Below, piece after piece: positions 6,701 through 13,805 of a DNA stretch of 33,908 bases. Positions within the stretch are counted from its first letter, which is position 1, and each line of letters begins with the position of its first letter. This DNA is from Bacillota bacterium. GTDB taxonomy: Bacteria > Bacillota > Sulfobacillia > RBS10-35 > JAJYVN01. The notes beneath the pieces were generated by a model. That model ran no database searches. It saw nothing but the letters and a program-made list of their open reading frames with translations, and had not been told where the DNA came from. The stretch covers positions 1 through 33,908 of the forward strand of contig JAJZZC010000028.1 in NCBI GenBank assembly GCA_021797775.1. The letters run 5' to 3'. The translations under genes were made by a program, and so were the position numbers.

Positions 6701-9683
6701 CGGCCAGCGCCTGCCGCAGATCCTCCTGCCGGGCGGCGCGCAGCCCCGCGAGTTCGGCGGTCAGGGCCTGGAGGTCGGCGTCGGCCTCATGGAAGCGCCG
6801 CAGGCGCGGGGTCTGCGCCTCGTACGCCAAGAGGCGGCCGAGGTGCCGGTCGCGGGCGTCCTCGTCGAGGAGCCCGTCGATCAGGGCGGCCTCGACCCTT
6901 TCCTGGACATCGGCCAACCGCCCGGCCAGCCACGCCTGGTGCTCGCGCAGGCGGCGCTGCCACTGCTGTTCCAACTCCGCCGCACGGGGATGTCCGTCCC
7001 GACTCAGGAGCTGCACGACCCGGGCCGCCCCTTGCAGGTCACGGCGCTCCACGCGCGGGCCAAAGGCCTCGGCCAACCCGGCGCACGGTACCCCTTCACC
7101 CAGCGTGCGCGCCACGGCCACGGGTTCCCCGCGGGGCTCCCACTCCCCACCCATGTCCAGGTCTGGCCAGAGCAGGAGGTCGGCTCCCAACAGGTGGTGG
7201 GGGTCCGGTTCGGCAAGCGCGTCCCCGGAGGCGAGCCCACCGGCGAAGAGGCCGATGAGGTTGTCCAGCGCCCGCCGGGCGCAGGCCACCGCCGCGGCCG
7301 CGGGGCCACCCGGACGCGCGGCCCGTTCCAACTCCTCCCGCGCGGGTTCGCCGAGTCGGTCCAGACAGGCCTTGAGCGCGTGCACCCGCTCGCGGACGTA
7401 GTCGGGCTCCAGGGGCGGGCGGCTGGCGACGGCGAGCCACCGCGCCGCCAGCTCCACCGCCTCATCGCGCCCCTGGTGCAACTGCCGCAGCGCGCGCGCC
7501 TCGATGGGCCGGCGCTGGCCGATCGCGCGCTCGGTCTCCTCTCGCAGGCGGCGCAGCCGGCCATTGTCCGCGAGCTCCGCCCTGCGGCCGCGCACCTCCT
7601 CCACCGCCGCCAGCCGGCCGGCCAGCACGGGTGCGACCATGGCGGCGACGGGCCCGCCGGGGGCGACCCAGGCCTTCCACACCGCCCCCGCCGGCGCATA
7701 GACAAACCCCTTCTCCGGCGCCTGTGCCGCCCACGCCACCACGGCCCGCCGCGCCTCGTCCAGCTCGGCCTGCCAAGTCGCGCGGCTCTGTACACCGCCA
7801 ATGACCGCCGGGGTGAGCCCGCCGCAGCGGGAGGCAACGTCCGCGAGCATCCGCGTCAGCTCGTAGAGCGCCTCGAAACCGGTGCCCCAGCGCAAGCGCT
7901 CCAGCAGGCCGGCCGCGCCCGTCGTGGGGGCGACCAGCGCGGGTCGCGCCGCGCCAGCCCAGGCCAGGAGGTGCACCGCCAGGTCCTCCGGCAGCGCCAC
8001 GTCCAGCGGCGCAAACGCCGCAGCGACCTCACCGTCGCGCCGCCGCACGAAGGGCGCCAGGGCCACCGCCCGCGCCAGCGCCGGGTGCGGCAGCAGGGGC
8101 GCCCCGGCGGGAGCGAGGGTCCACACGGCGCGCAGCAGGTGGTGTGCGGCGCCGGCCCGGCCCGACCGCAGAAGGTCCCAGGCACGGGCCACCCAGCGGC
8201 CGACCGCCTCGGCGGCGGCGGGAGCCGCCGGGACGGTACCCGCGGCCACCCGCCGGCCATCCGCCGGCACGACGGCAAGCCCGCCCCCACCGGCGAGCCC
8301 GAAGGGCCCTGCGGGCAGGCCCCTCTCCGCAGGCATTGGGCCCTCCCCCCGGTGGCCGGACCGGTCCGCGACTGGATGTCCGTCCCCTGCGGCCGCACTG
8401 GTGGACACGGCCGCCGCTGGCGCGGCGTCGTCCCCACGGCCAGCGCACTCCGACGCAGCAGAGTCGCCTTGGGCGGACCGGCCGGCGGGAGGGCCCCCTT
8501 CCACGCCCCGCAGGCTGTCCTGCGCATGCTCGCCCCGCTGCGGCGACGGATGCGGTCCCCCGGCGGACGGCCCGGTGGGCGCGCGCCCCTCAGCCGCCGG
8601 CGCTCCGTCATCCCCACGCCGGGCCCGCTCCGCAGCCGTGCCCCGGGGGGCCTGCGGCGCTCCGCCATGCCCTGCGGGCGGCCAGTCGACGGTGACCGGC
8701 AGCGGCGCGGGGACAGCGCCGCCAGACAGGGGTGGAGCGGGGACAATCCCTCCGCGACCGCGCAGCACCGCCAGTGGATCGGGCTCCCACCGAGCGCGCG
8801 GAGGCGCCAGACCCACGCCGCCGGCCACGGCCGGCGCAGCCACGCGCGCGTCTGGGCTGGACCGCACGCCACGCCCGGAGCCGACACCGGGGCCGTACGC
8901 CGGAGCCTCTCCCAGGGGCCCGCCCACGGCGGGGGCTGCCCGAGGCAAGGAGAGCCCGGTCGCGCTGGCGGGGACGGGGCCGGCCTGCGCACGGGCAGGG
9001 CTACCACCAGCCGCGGCCGGAACCGAGGGAGGCGCGCCCGCACCGCCCGCGGCAGCGGGCTCAGCCGCCGCCGCTCCCTCCGCGACCGCCAAGCGGCGGC
9101 GGTCCGCCGCGCGCGCCAAGGGGGCTCCGAAGGCCGCACACACCGCAGACAGGGCCTGCCACCAGGCGGCCGCGTCATCGGACACCGTCTGGTCGGCGAG
9201 CGCCACCAGCAGCGCCAGGGGGTGGGTGCCATCCGCTAACCGCGGCACCTCGTCCCCCTCCCCGACCGCTGCCTGAGGCAGTGTCGCCAGGAGGCGCGCC
9301 GCCATGGCTTCGACCGCGGCCAGGTCTGGAGCGACGGGATCCGACGGGTCCAGCGGCCGGATGCGGCGGGCGCGCTCGAGCACGTCGCGCGCCCGGGTGC
9401 GCCGCTCGGCCGCCAGAGCCGCCGAGATGGCGTCCCGCAAGCCCTCCAGGTCGGCCGGTATGGCGCTGCGCTCCGGCCCCAGGTCGGCGGCGCGCGCGGC
9501 GAGGGCGGCGAAGCGCTCCCCGTGGGCGGTCAGGCGGGCGCGCAGTGCGGCGGGCAGCGGCACGCCCGCGCGCAGGGGGCCGCACGCCAGGGCCAGCTCG
9601 CCGGCCAGTCCCACGGCCTCTTCGCCCCAGCGGTTCACAGCGGCCAGCAATTCGGCGAGTGACACGGGATCCACCCCCCGCAC
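3777..9683 (-). CDS. Giant STAND/AAA-like NTPase, 1968 aa, with two tandem NTPase modules
   Basis: The layout, by approximate residue number, is: 1-200 helical domain; 205-490 low-complexity linker rich in alanine, proline and glycine; 490-1240 long, mostly helical region; 1265-1660 P-loop NTPase; 1680-1860 a second, degenerate NTPase-like module; then a helical C-terminus. The first module has Walker A GGRQLGKTALL (K1301) and Walker B RRLLLLLDEAD (D1393, E1394), followed by VVLSGLHNVLR and a winged-helix-like tail. The second starts VVYGVPAAGIGELHGFL at about 1695, the place of a Walker A but without GK-S/T, then VHVVFIADP (near 1781), LQPWSDTFLRHWL and ATGGWPGLI, as in STAND/ORC-type ATPases. 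Such large multi-domain NTPases typically sense a signal and activate an effector. The GTG at 9683 has a poor ribosome site; GTGs at 9674 and 9665 are alternatives. The HEPN-motif gene downstream is the likely effector. Confidence 0.85.
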   Translation of the reverse strand: MRGVDPVSLAELLAAVNRWGEEAVGLAGELALACGPLRAGVPLPAALRARLTAHGERFAALAARAADLGPERSAIPADLEGLRDAISAALAAERRTRARDVLERARRIRPLDPSDPVAPDLAAVEAMAARLLATLPQAAVGEGDEVPRLADGTHPLALLVALADQTVSDDAAAWWQALSAVCAAFGAPLARAADRRRLAVAEGAAAAEPAAAGGAGAPPSVPAAAGGSPARAQAGPVPASATGLSLPRAAPAVGGPLGEAPAYGPGVGSGRGVRSSPDARVAAPAVAGGVGLAPPRARWEPDPLAVLRGRGGIVPAPPLSGGAVPAPLPVTVDWPPAGHGGAPQAPRGTAAERARRGDDGAPAAEGRAPTGPSAGGPHPSPQRGEHAQDSLRGVEGGPPAGRSAQGDSAASECAGRGDDAAPAAAVSTSAAAGDGHPVADRSGHRGEGPMPAERGLPAGPFGLAGGGGLAVVPADGRRVAAGTVPAAPAAAEAVGRWVARAWDLLRSGRAGAAHHLLRAVWTLAPAGAPLLPHPALARAVALAPFVRRRDGEVAAAFAPLDVALPEDLAVHLLAWAGAARPALVAPTTGAAGLLERLRWGTGFEALYELTRMLADVASRCGGLTPAVIGGVQSRATWQAELDEARRAVVAWAAQAPEKGFVYAPAGAVWKAWVAPGGPVAAMVAPVLAGRLAAVEEVRGRRAELADNGRLRRLREETERAIGQRRPIEARALRQLHQGRDEAVELAARWLAVASRPPLEPDYVRERVHALKACLDRLGEPAREELERAARPGGPAAAAVACARRALDNLIGLFAGGLASGDALAEPDPHHLLGADLLLWPDLDMGGEWEPRGEPVAVARTLGEGVPCAGLAEAFGPRVERRDLQGAARVVQLLSRDGHPRAAELEQQWQRRLREHQAWLAGRLADVQERVEAALIDGLLDEDARDRHLGRLLAYEAQTPRLRRFHEADADLQALTAELAGLRAARQEDLRQALAAVSPPPDPATGARIAEAIARGDTVAAQEYLDRVRAGEALPEADPEGPEAAACDAFFPHALRALEELLRAPDAYARARAALHAGRAATGAAPARLTEAQRRSGLDLLDAWFALKREHVPREQPLRQVLDALGLQVQQVIPGTAGTGGDVVEVTVRTDPVADRDACSVPAFGSVADGSYRLLLVWRAASGEELVGLVGETAGLQRATLLCLFGLLDTWERRELARLCRERRRTFLLIDDALVLHLAAQPAPRLGTLVGCTLPFTYAAPYATGPGPVPVEMFYGRSAELHAVVAPSGGRCFVYGGRQLGKTALLREAARRFHDPREGCWAVWVDLKVAEVGLAQGPEQVWLTLHRALRAAGIVLERVEDPVPEIRGRVDRFLDALVGWLEREGHRRLLLLLDEADAFLEQDGRQGFAQSARLKNLMERTDGRAKVVLSGLHNVLRTTEQPNHPLAHLGEPIKVGPLLNGEWNQARALVVRPLASAGYRFASESLVVRILGRCNFYPSLIQLYCAKLLERLTESRAAPEHRAGPPFTITGDLVDRVYRERAVRDAIREKFQLTLQLDPRYELVAYLMAHTFLTEPEAAPRGLGVAEARERAREWWDQGFAAMTDHEMEVLLDEMEGLGVLRRLADARYTLRSPNVALLMGTTDDIERALLKEREAPPADPASFRARPAGNARSPRRHPLTNLQVRALRRHRHAVSVVYGVPAAGIGELHGFLKEGTDPRYFLDISGATGVESFAELLSALRRRPPGAASLAVVPPAAPWDGAWIEHALQWTGRLQSVAGSVHVVFIADPGIAWRVEPGDPGSVARTTLQPWSDTFLRHWLDDVDLPSDRDLRNLVLAATGGWPGLIVGGYERLRVRGEVDRQRWSQHLAVLAEPPDAERARDVLAQFGLEDAPGAEPWRTVAVLARLAERDGTVVPDDLQLLEMDGLPAAGLQRALRWSERLGLVEPLAAEGGWRLDAVWARALRAVR

Positions 9684-10027
9684 CGGGCTCCCGCAGAGGA
9701 GCTTTGACAGGCCGCCGCGCCGCCCTCCCGCAGCCGCAGCGGTGCCCCCGAACTGCGGCAGGGCGGGGGGCCTGGCTCGATCCGTAGGGCGAAGGCCGTA
9801 TCCGTATCAGCCGCTGGCCCGCAGGCGGGGGCGGCAGCTCGTGCGACAAGGGCGTGGTGCTCGTGGGAAACACGCCCACCGGAAACCGGCGGATGCCCCG
9901 GGGGTTAGCCGTGGGTAGGAGGTCAAGGGATGGTCACGGCGGACCACGAGCAGGCCAACCGGAACGCACGACAACCGGACCCCTTCGGAGCTCATGCACC
10001 GACGGGGCTGGATGCCGAACCCTTCCG
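9684..10027. other. Upstream region of the giant NTPase gene
   Basis: This 344-bp gap separates the NTPase start from the toxin stop codon. It should hold the promoter of the NTPase operon unless that gene is read from the toxin-antitoxin promoter on the same strand. No convincing -35/-10 pair or terminator was found. Confidence 0.4.
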
Positions 10028-10414
10028 CTACCAGACGGTCTCAATCGGAAATGCGGCGAACGCTTCGTCTCTCGATACGAGCGGCACGCCTTCGTGCAGC
10101 GCCTGAGCGGCGAGCATGCGATCGAAGGGGTCGCGGTGGGGGGATGGAAAGGCGCCCGCCGTGAGCGCGTGCCGCACTGACATGGGCAGTTCGACGGCGC
10201 GGAGGGCTCGCAGGTGCTCCGAGAAGGATGCCAACAAGACTTCCGCCATCCGCAGCCGCCCCAACCGGTGTTTGGCAGCCACCTCCCAGGCTGACGCGCT
10301 TGACACGAGAAGCGTATTCGCACCGTCCGTCAGCAGGAGGCGGGCTCGGGACGATAGTGCGCCCGGCTCCGCCACCGCCCACAGGAGCACGTGCGTGTCC
10401 AAGAGCAGGGTCAT
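10028..10414 (-). CDS. vapC: PIN-domain ribonuclease toxin (VapC type)
   Basis: A 128-residue PIN-domain protein. It opens LLLDTHVLLWAV, with the first catalytic aspartate in the DTH motif usual for this VapC group, continues with SSASAWEVAAKHRLG, holding the central conserved glutamate, and ends with HRDPFDRMLAAQA and PLVSRDEAF, which carry the remaining acidic residues. The four acidic positions that bind the metal are thus all present, so the nuclease should be active. Known VapC toxins cut structured RNAs such as tRNA or 23S rRNA; the target here is unknown. I chose the ATG at 10414 because it overlaps the antitoxin stop (ATGA) and has GGTGGGA at suitable distance; a GTG three codons upstream is less likely. 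Translation is probably coupled to the antitoxin gene. Confidence 0.9.
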   Translation of the reverse strand: MTLLLDTHVLLWAVAEPGALSSRARLLLTDGANTLLVSSASAWEVAAKHRLGRLRMAEVLLASFSEHLRALRAVELPMSVRHALTAGAFPSPHRDPFDRMLAAQALHEGVPLVSRDEAFAAFPIETVW

Positions 10415-10638
10415 GATTCCCACCGTTTCAGCTCGTCCTCCGGCAACGGGTCAAAGAACTCGGGCGGAATGGTCATCTTCAGGAACCCAAGACGCCGGGC
10501 CGGGATGGGGTCGATGGCTACGAGTCGCGCGCAGGGGCGGCCGTTCTTGGCTAGGATGATCTCTTCTCCCGCCTGGACGGCCTCCAACAGACGGGACAAG
10601 TGCGTCTTCGCTTCGTGCACGTTAACGACCTTGGGCAT
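10411..10638 (-). CDS. Phd/YefM-family antitoxin paired with the PIN toxin
   Basis: A 75-residue protein starting VVNVHEAKTHLSRLLEAVQAGEEIILAKNGRPCARLVAI, the full Phd/YefM DNA-binding fold: a helix beginning NVHEAKTHLS, then the paired strands EIILAKNGRP and ARLV. The C-terminal part from about residue 45 (GFLKMTIPPEFFDPLPEDELKRW) is acidic and probably disordered until it wraps around the toxin and blocks its active site; the FFDPLPEDEL segment is typical of antitoxins matched with PIN toxins. The gene precedes the toxin and overlaps it by four bases. GAGGTGG lies 4 nt before the ATG. The palindrome in its promoter at 10664-10683 is the likely site through which the antitoxin represses its own operon. 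Confidence 0.88.
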   Translation of the reverse strand: MPKVVNVHEAKTHLSRLLEAVQAGEEIILAKNGRPCARLVAIDPIPARRLGFLKMTIPPEFFDPLPEDELKRWES

Positions 10639-10655
10639 CGGTCCACCTCACCCAT

Positions 10656-10684
10656 ACCCTATATGACTAAGTTCTGTTAGTCAA
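10656..10684 (-). promoter_or_regulatory. Promoter of the toxin-antitoxin operon
   Basis: On the minus strand TTGACT (10684-10679) matches the -35 box in five of six positions. TAGGGT (10661-10656) lies 17 bp downstream; TATAGG (10663-10658) at 15 bp is an alternative. The transcript would start about 10 nt before the antitoxin ATG. Confidence 0.55.
10664..10683. promoter_or_regulatory. Palindromic operator in the toxin-antitoxin promoter
   Basis: Perfect 7-bp arms TGACTAA (10664-10670) and TTAGTCA (10677-10683) are separated by 6 bp. The palindrome fills the promoter spacer and overlaps the -35 box, so bound antitoxin would exclude RNA polymerase. This is AT-rich DNA in a very GC-rich setting. 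Confidence 0.65.
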
Positions 10685-11071
10685 CTCACGGCCGATCTCG
10701 CGCGCCGCGGATGCTGGCAGGCGGCGAGGCGCCGCCGCATCATCTCCGGCGCGCGCTCGGCCCACAGGTGATGGGCTAGATCGCGCAAGGGGACGAACGG
10801 CTCCCCACGGAACGCGAACAGATCGAGCACCTCGGCGCGCAGGCGGGACGCGCCGACCTGGCCCACGGAGCCCACCAGCAGCTCCCGGACCCGGTGCCGC
10901 ACGACGCCATAGGGGTGGGAAGGCGGCAGCCGCCAGGGCAAGGCGCAGGGCACGCGCCTGCGGGGCGTTCCGGGCGGGCGCGGACGCCCCCGCCGCCTGG
11001 ACGGCTGCCTGAACGGCGGCCTCGCTGAGGGTCGGGCCGAGACCCCGCGCGTCGTCACGGGTACAGAACAT
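10681..11071 (-). pseudogene. Possible frameshifted small gene, unrecognised
   Basis: Two minus-strand frames look coding in succession. From an ATG at 11071 (GAGG eight bases upstream) one frame reads MFCTRDDARGLGPTLSEAAV and then APQARALRLAL; near 10930-10910 the protein-like character passes to another frame reading VRHRVRELLVGSVG, RAEVLDLFAFRGEPFVPLRDL and EMMRRRLAA, up to the stop at 10681. The second part resembles a small winged-helix or helical domain. The family is not recognised. If the frameshift is a sequencing error the intact protein would be about 130 residues. The end lies beside the toxin-antitoxin promoter. Confidence 0.3.
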
Positions 11072-11452
11072 GTACGCCGCCTCGGCGAGCGCGGAGGCAG
11101 CGCGCCCATTCGCTGTGCGGTGGACCCGCACAGCCGGAGCCCCACCGACCGGGGGATATCGCGCCGTTCGCATCGCTGCAGCGCACAGATGTGCGTGCGG
11201 CGGCATGCGGACATGGCGCGAGGGTGACCCGTATGCGCGCCGCCGCGTGAGCCGCAGACGGTTGCACTGGGGGGCGGCCCGCCGCCCGTCGCGATGTGCG
11301 CCTCCCGCGGGCAACTGTGACTGGCGCGCTACCCGCTTGCCTGGCCGGCGCCTGCGGCGCGGCGCCGCGCCGAGGGACCCGCGGGGCGGGCAGCCCACCG
11401 CGGCCTTGGGCGGCGGGCCGCTACAGGCCCCGGCCGCCCTCGCGGCGAGCCG
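11072..11452. other. Gene-free spacer left of the LacI gene
   Basis: GC-rich sequence between the possible frameshifted gene and the LacI stop codon. I see no family-like translation and no hairpin worth naming. Confidence 0.4.
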
Positions 11453-12541
11453 TCACCCCTCCCCGGGCGCCGGCCCCGTGCTCTCGCGCACGGTCAGGCG
11501 CGGCGGGACGACGCGGACGTCTGGTACGGGCGCGTGCGGGCGCTCTTCCAACTGGCGCAGCAGGATGCCAGCGGCCTCGGCGGCCAGGTGGTCGGCCGGG
11601 GCGGCCACCGTCGTCAGCCGCGGGCTGGTGAGTTCCGCGTACGGATCGTCGAAGCTGATGACCGAGAGGTCGCGCGGCACGTGCAAACCGAGGTCGCCGG
11701 CGGCGCGCAGCACTTCAATCGCGAAGAGAATGCCTCCGGCGTAGATCGCGGTCGGGCGCGGCCTGTCCTGAAGCACGTCGCGCGCAAACGCGTAGGTGGG
11801 GCCGGCCTCCTGATCATCCTGCCGGTGGATCCAGCCCGCCGCCACGGTGAGACCCCGCCCGCGGGCAGTCTGCACGGCCGCCTCAAAGCGGTCCCGGTCA
11901 TGCGTGTGCAGGTCGCTGAGCCCTACGTAGCCGATGCGCCCGTGTCCCAGGCGCTGCAAGTGGCTCACAGCCATGGTGCTCCCGGCCACGTTGTCCGCGT
12001 GCACGCCCGGCACACCCGGCACCGCGGGATAGCGCTCGACCATGACCACCGGCAGGCCGCGATCGCGGCAGAAGGCGATGCTCTCCGCCTGCAGGGGACC
12101 GTTGAAGACCAAGCCATCGACCGCCCTGTCGACCAGCACGCGCACCTGGGCCAGTTCTTCCCGCGCCGCCCCCCGCGCGTCCGTGATCAGCGTGTGATAG
12201 CCCAGGGGCGCCAGCGCGGCGCCGACGGCCCGCACGATGTTCATGCCCACGTGGTTCGCGTCGATGTTGCCCACCACGATGCCGATGACGCCGGTGCGCG
12301 TGCCACGCAGCGCCCGCGCCATCGGATTGGGCGCATAACCGAGCCGCTGCGCGGCGGCGAGAACCCGCGCACGGGTGGCGGCCGACACGCGCACCGGGGC
12401 GTGGCGGTTGAACACGTAAGACACCGTGGCCCGGGACACCCCGGCAGCCGCCGCGACGTGCGCCGCCGTGACCCGAGGCGGGGCCCCCCTCGCCAGCCGC
12501 TTCTCGGGGACCGCTGGATCCAACGCCCGCACGCAGGACAT
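11453..12541 (-). CDS. LacI-family transcriptional regulator
   Basis: A full-length LacI/GalR repressor of about 362 residues. The N-terminal helix-turn-helix is VTAAHVAAAAGVSRATVSYVFN (residues 23-44), followed by the hinge region ending YAPNPMARALRGTRTGVIGI. The periplasmic-binding-like core follows, with VDGLVFNGPL, GLPVVMVERY, HADNVAGSTMAVSHL, RIGYVGL, PTAIYAGGILFAIEVLRAA and DLSVISFDDPYAELTSPRLTTV, all usual positions of this family; it should bind a sugar or related small molecule. The start is uncertain: ATG at 12541 has GGAGAGG very close to it, and a TTG at 12616 would add 25 unconserved residues. It is divergent from the binding-protein gene at 13806 and probably regulates it through a palindromic operator, for which 13005-13040 is a candidate. 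Confidence 0.9.
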   Translation of the reverse strand: MSCVRALDPAVPEKRLARGAPPRVTAAHVAAAAGVSRATVSYVFNRHAPVRVSAATRARVLAAAQRLGYAPNPMARALRGTRTGVIGIVVGNIDANHVGMNIVRAVGAALAPLGYHTLITDARGAAREELAQVRVLVDRAVDGLVFNGPLQAESIAFCRDRGLPVVMVERYPAVPGVPGVHADNVAGSTMAVSHLQRLGHGRIGYVGLSDLHTHDRDRFEAAVQTARGRGLTVAAGWIHRQDDQEAGPTYAFARDVLQDRPRPTAIYAGGILFAIEVLRAAGDLGLHVPRDLSVISFDDPYAELTSPRLTTVAAPADHLAAEAAGILLRQLEERPHAPVPDVRVVPPRLTVRESTGPAPGEG

Positions 12542-13004
12542 CCTCTCCGCGACGCCGCGGGCCGCTGCCCGCCCGTCCTCTTGCCGCACACTGCTGCGCG
12601 GGTCTGCGGCACGCAAGCCTCCCGCGAGGATTGTACACGACGTCCCGCTCGCCCCCCGGCCAAACGCCTCTCTGCGGGGGCCCCGGTCGCGCCGTCCCTC
12701 GGAAGGGCACGACCACGGCCGGGCGCCCGCTCGGGGGCAGCGCCACAGCGTTGGCGCGCAAGGGGCAAGAGGCCACTGCCGCCGTCATGCGGGGTGGTGC
12801 GGGCTCCGGCTGCGGGCGGTTCGGCCCACGTGCTCCGCCCTAGGCCGCATGCCCCCTCGCCTCGCCCACCCGTTGCGGTCTGCATGGTGGTCCTGTGCGC
12901 CTACCGCACTGCGCGTGCGCGGACCGGCGTCTGCCCCCCGCGACGAAGCCACGCTGCCTTCCCGCTGCTCCGAGGAGGAACCCCGTCCGAGGCAGCGAAC
13001 TGAT

Positions 13005-13040
13005 GCGGCGGTCATGTGACACGTGCCACATGACCGCCGC
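13005..13040. promoter_or_regulatory. 36-bp near-perfect palindrome, candidate operator
   Basis: Arms 13005-13018 (GCGGCGGTCATGTG) and 13027-13040 are exact inverse complements. The eight bases between them are palindromic too except for one pair (A13019/C13026), so 17 of 18 base pairs match around the centre ACGT, giving a CACGTG core. LacI-family operators commonly have a central CpG with dyad symmetry. The same GACACGTG core recurs at 13421-13428. As RNA it could also fold into a strong hairpin, but no T-run follows. Confidence 0.6.
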
Positions 13041-13420
13041 GGAAGGGGTACCGGCCCCGACGCCCGGGCAGCGCCCGAGCGGGCGGGACGCGAGGGTAGG
13101 GTGGCGAGGGACGGCGCTCTCGGCGTACGCCGGTCCCCGTCGGAGAGGGCGGGCACTACGGGTCTGCGCCCGTCGCGCAAAGCTCGCACCGTGGGCACAC
13201 CGGGCGCAGGCGCCTCCAGCCTGAGGCAGAGCCGTGGCGCCTGCCCTGCGGGGCGGGCCCCGGCGGCACGGGACGCGGGTCCGCGGCGGGGCCTTGCCGA
13301 CCCCGCCGGGGCACTCCCTGGAGAAGGGCCTGTGGCCGGCAGACGGCGGGGGCGCGGATCCCCTGCCGTGTTGCACGGGACCGCGCGCACGGACGGGGAG
13401 GGCCTCGCGCGACGGATTGC

Positions 13421-13428
13421 GACACGTG
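13421..13428 (+). promoter_or_regulatory. Second GACACGTG core between LacI gene and binding protein
   Basis: GACACGTG at 13421-13428 repeats the centre of the 36-bp palindrome; ACACGTGT (13422-13429) is itself an 8-bp palindrome. It could be a second, weaker repressor half-site. Confidence 0.3.
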
Positions 13429-13805
13429 TTATACCGCTGCGCAGCCAAGCGGCTGACGGGGCGGCGGGGCGCTGCGCGCGCGGGCGGCTCGCGCCGTCTA
13501 GACCACCGCGCGGGGGGCCCCTTGGCACGGCCCAGCGCCGCCCCCGGGGGGTGCGCCAGCAAGCCCGGCCTCGGCGGGATCGGCCCTGCTTCGCCGCGCG
13601 GCCGCTGGACGCGCGGGGGTGGCGCCCCGGTAGCGGCTCCGCGCCGACCGTGGCGCCACGGGTTGCGGCCGGTGCAGTCGAGACGGGTTCTTGCAGCGCG
13701 GTCCTAGCAACGGAGCCCGAGTGGGCCAGGGCCATGGCGCGGCCCTTGCCTTGATCCTCATGAGAAAGGGTGAATCCGGTGGTCTTGAGGACCAGGAGAG
13801 CGGCG

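Larger units (their letters stand above)
12542..13805. other. 1.26-kb divergent intergenic region
   Basis: Very GC-rich DNA between the LacI gene and the solute-binding protein. Open frames on both strands give only arginine/proline/alanine-rich translations. It contains the palindrome at 13005-13040 and a second GACACGTG core at 13421-13428. No promoter hexamers of quality were found. Confidence 0.5.

Noticed and set aside
5841-9239. 1132-codon open frame on the plus strand opposite the giant NTPase gene
   Set aside because: It is antisense to a gene with clear NTPase motifs, its translation is arginine/proline/glycine-rich without domain patterning, and such long shadow frames are expected at this GC content.
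10667-11398. 243-codon minus-strand frame as an intact gene
   Set aside because: Only its middle part looks coding and the homology-like pattern changes frame; recorded as a low-confidence broken gene instead.
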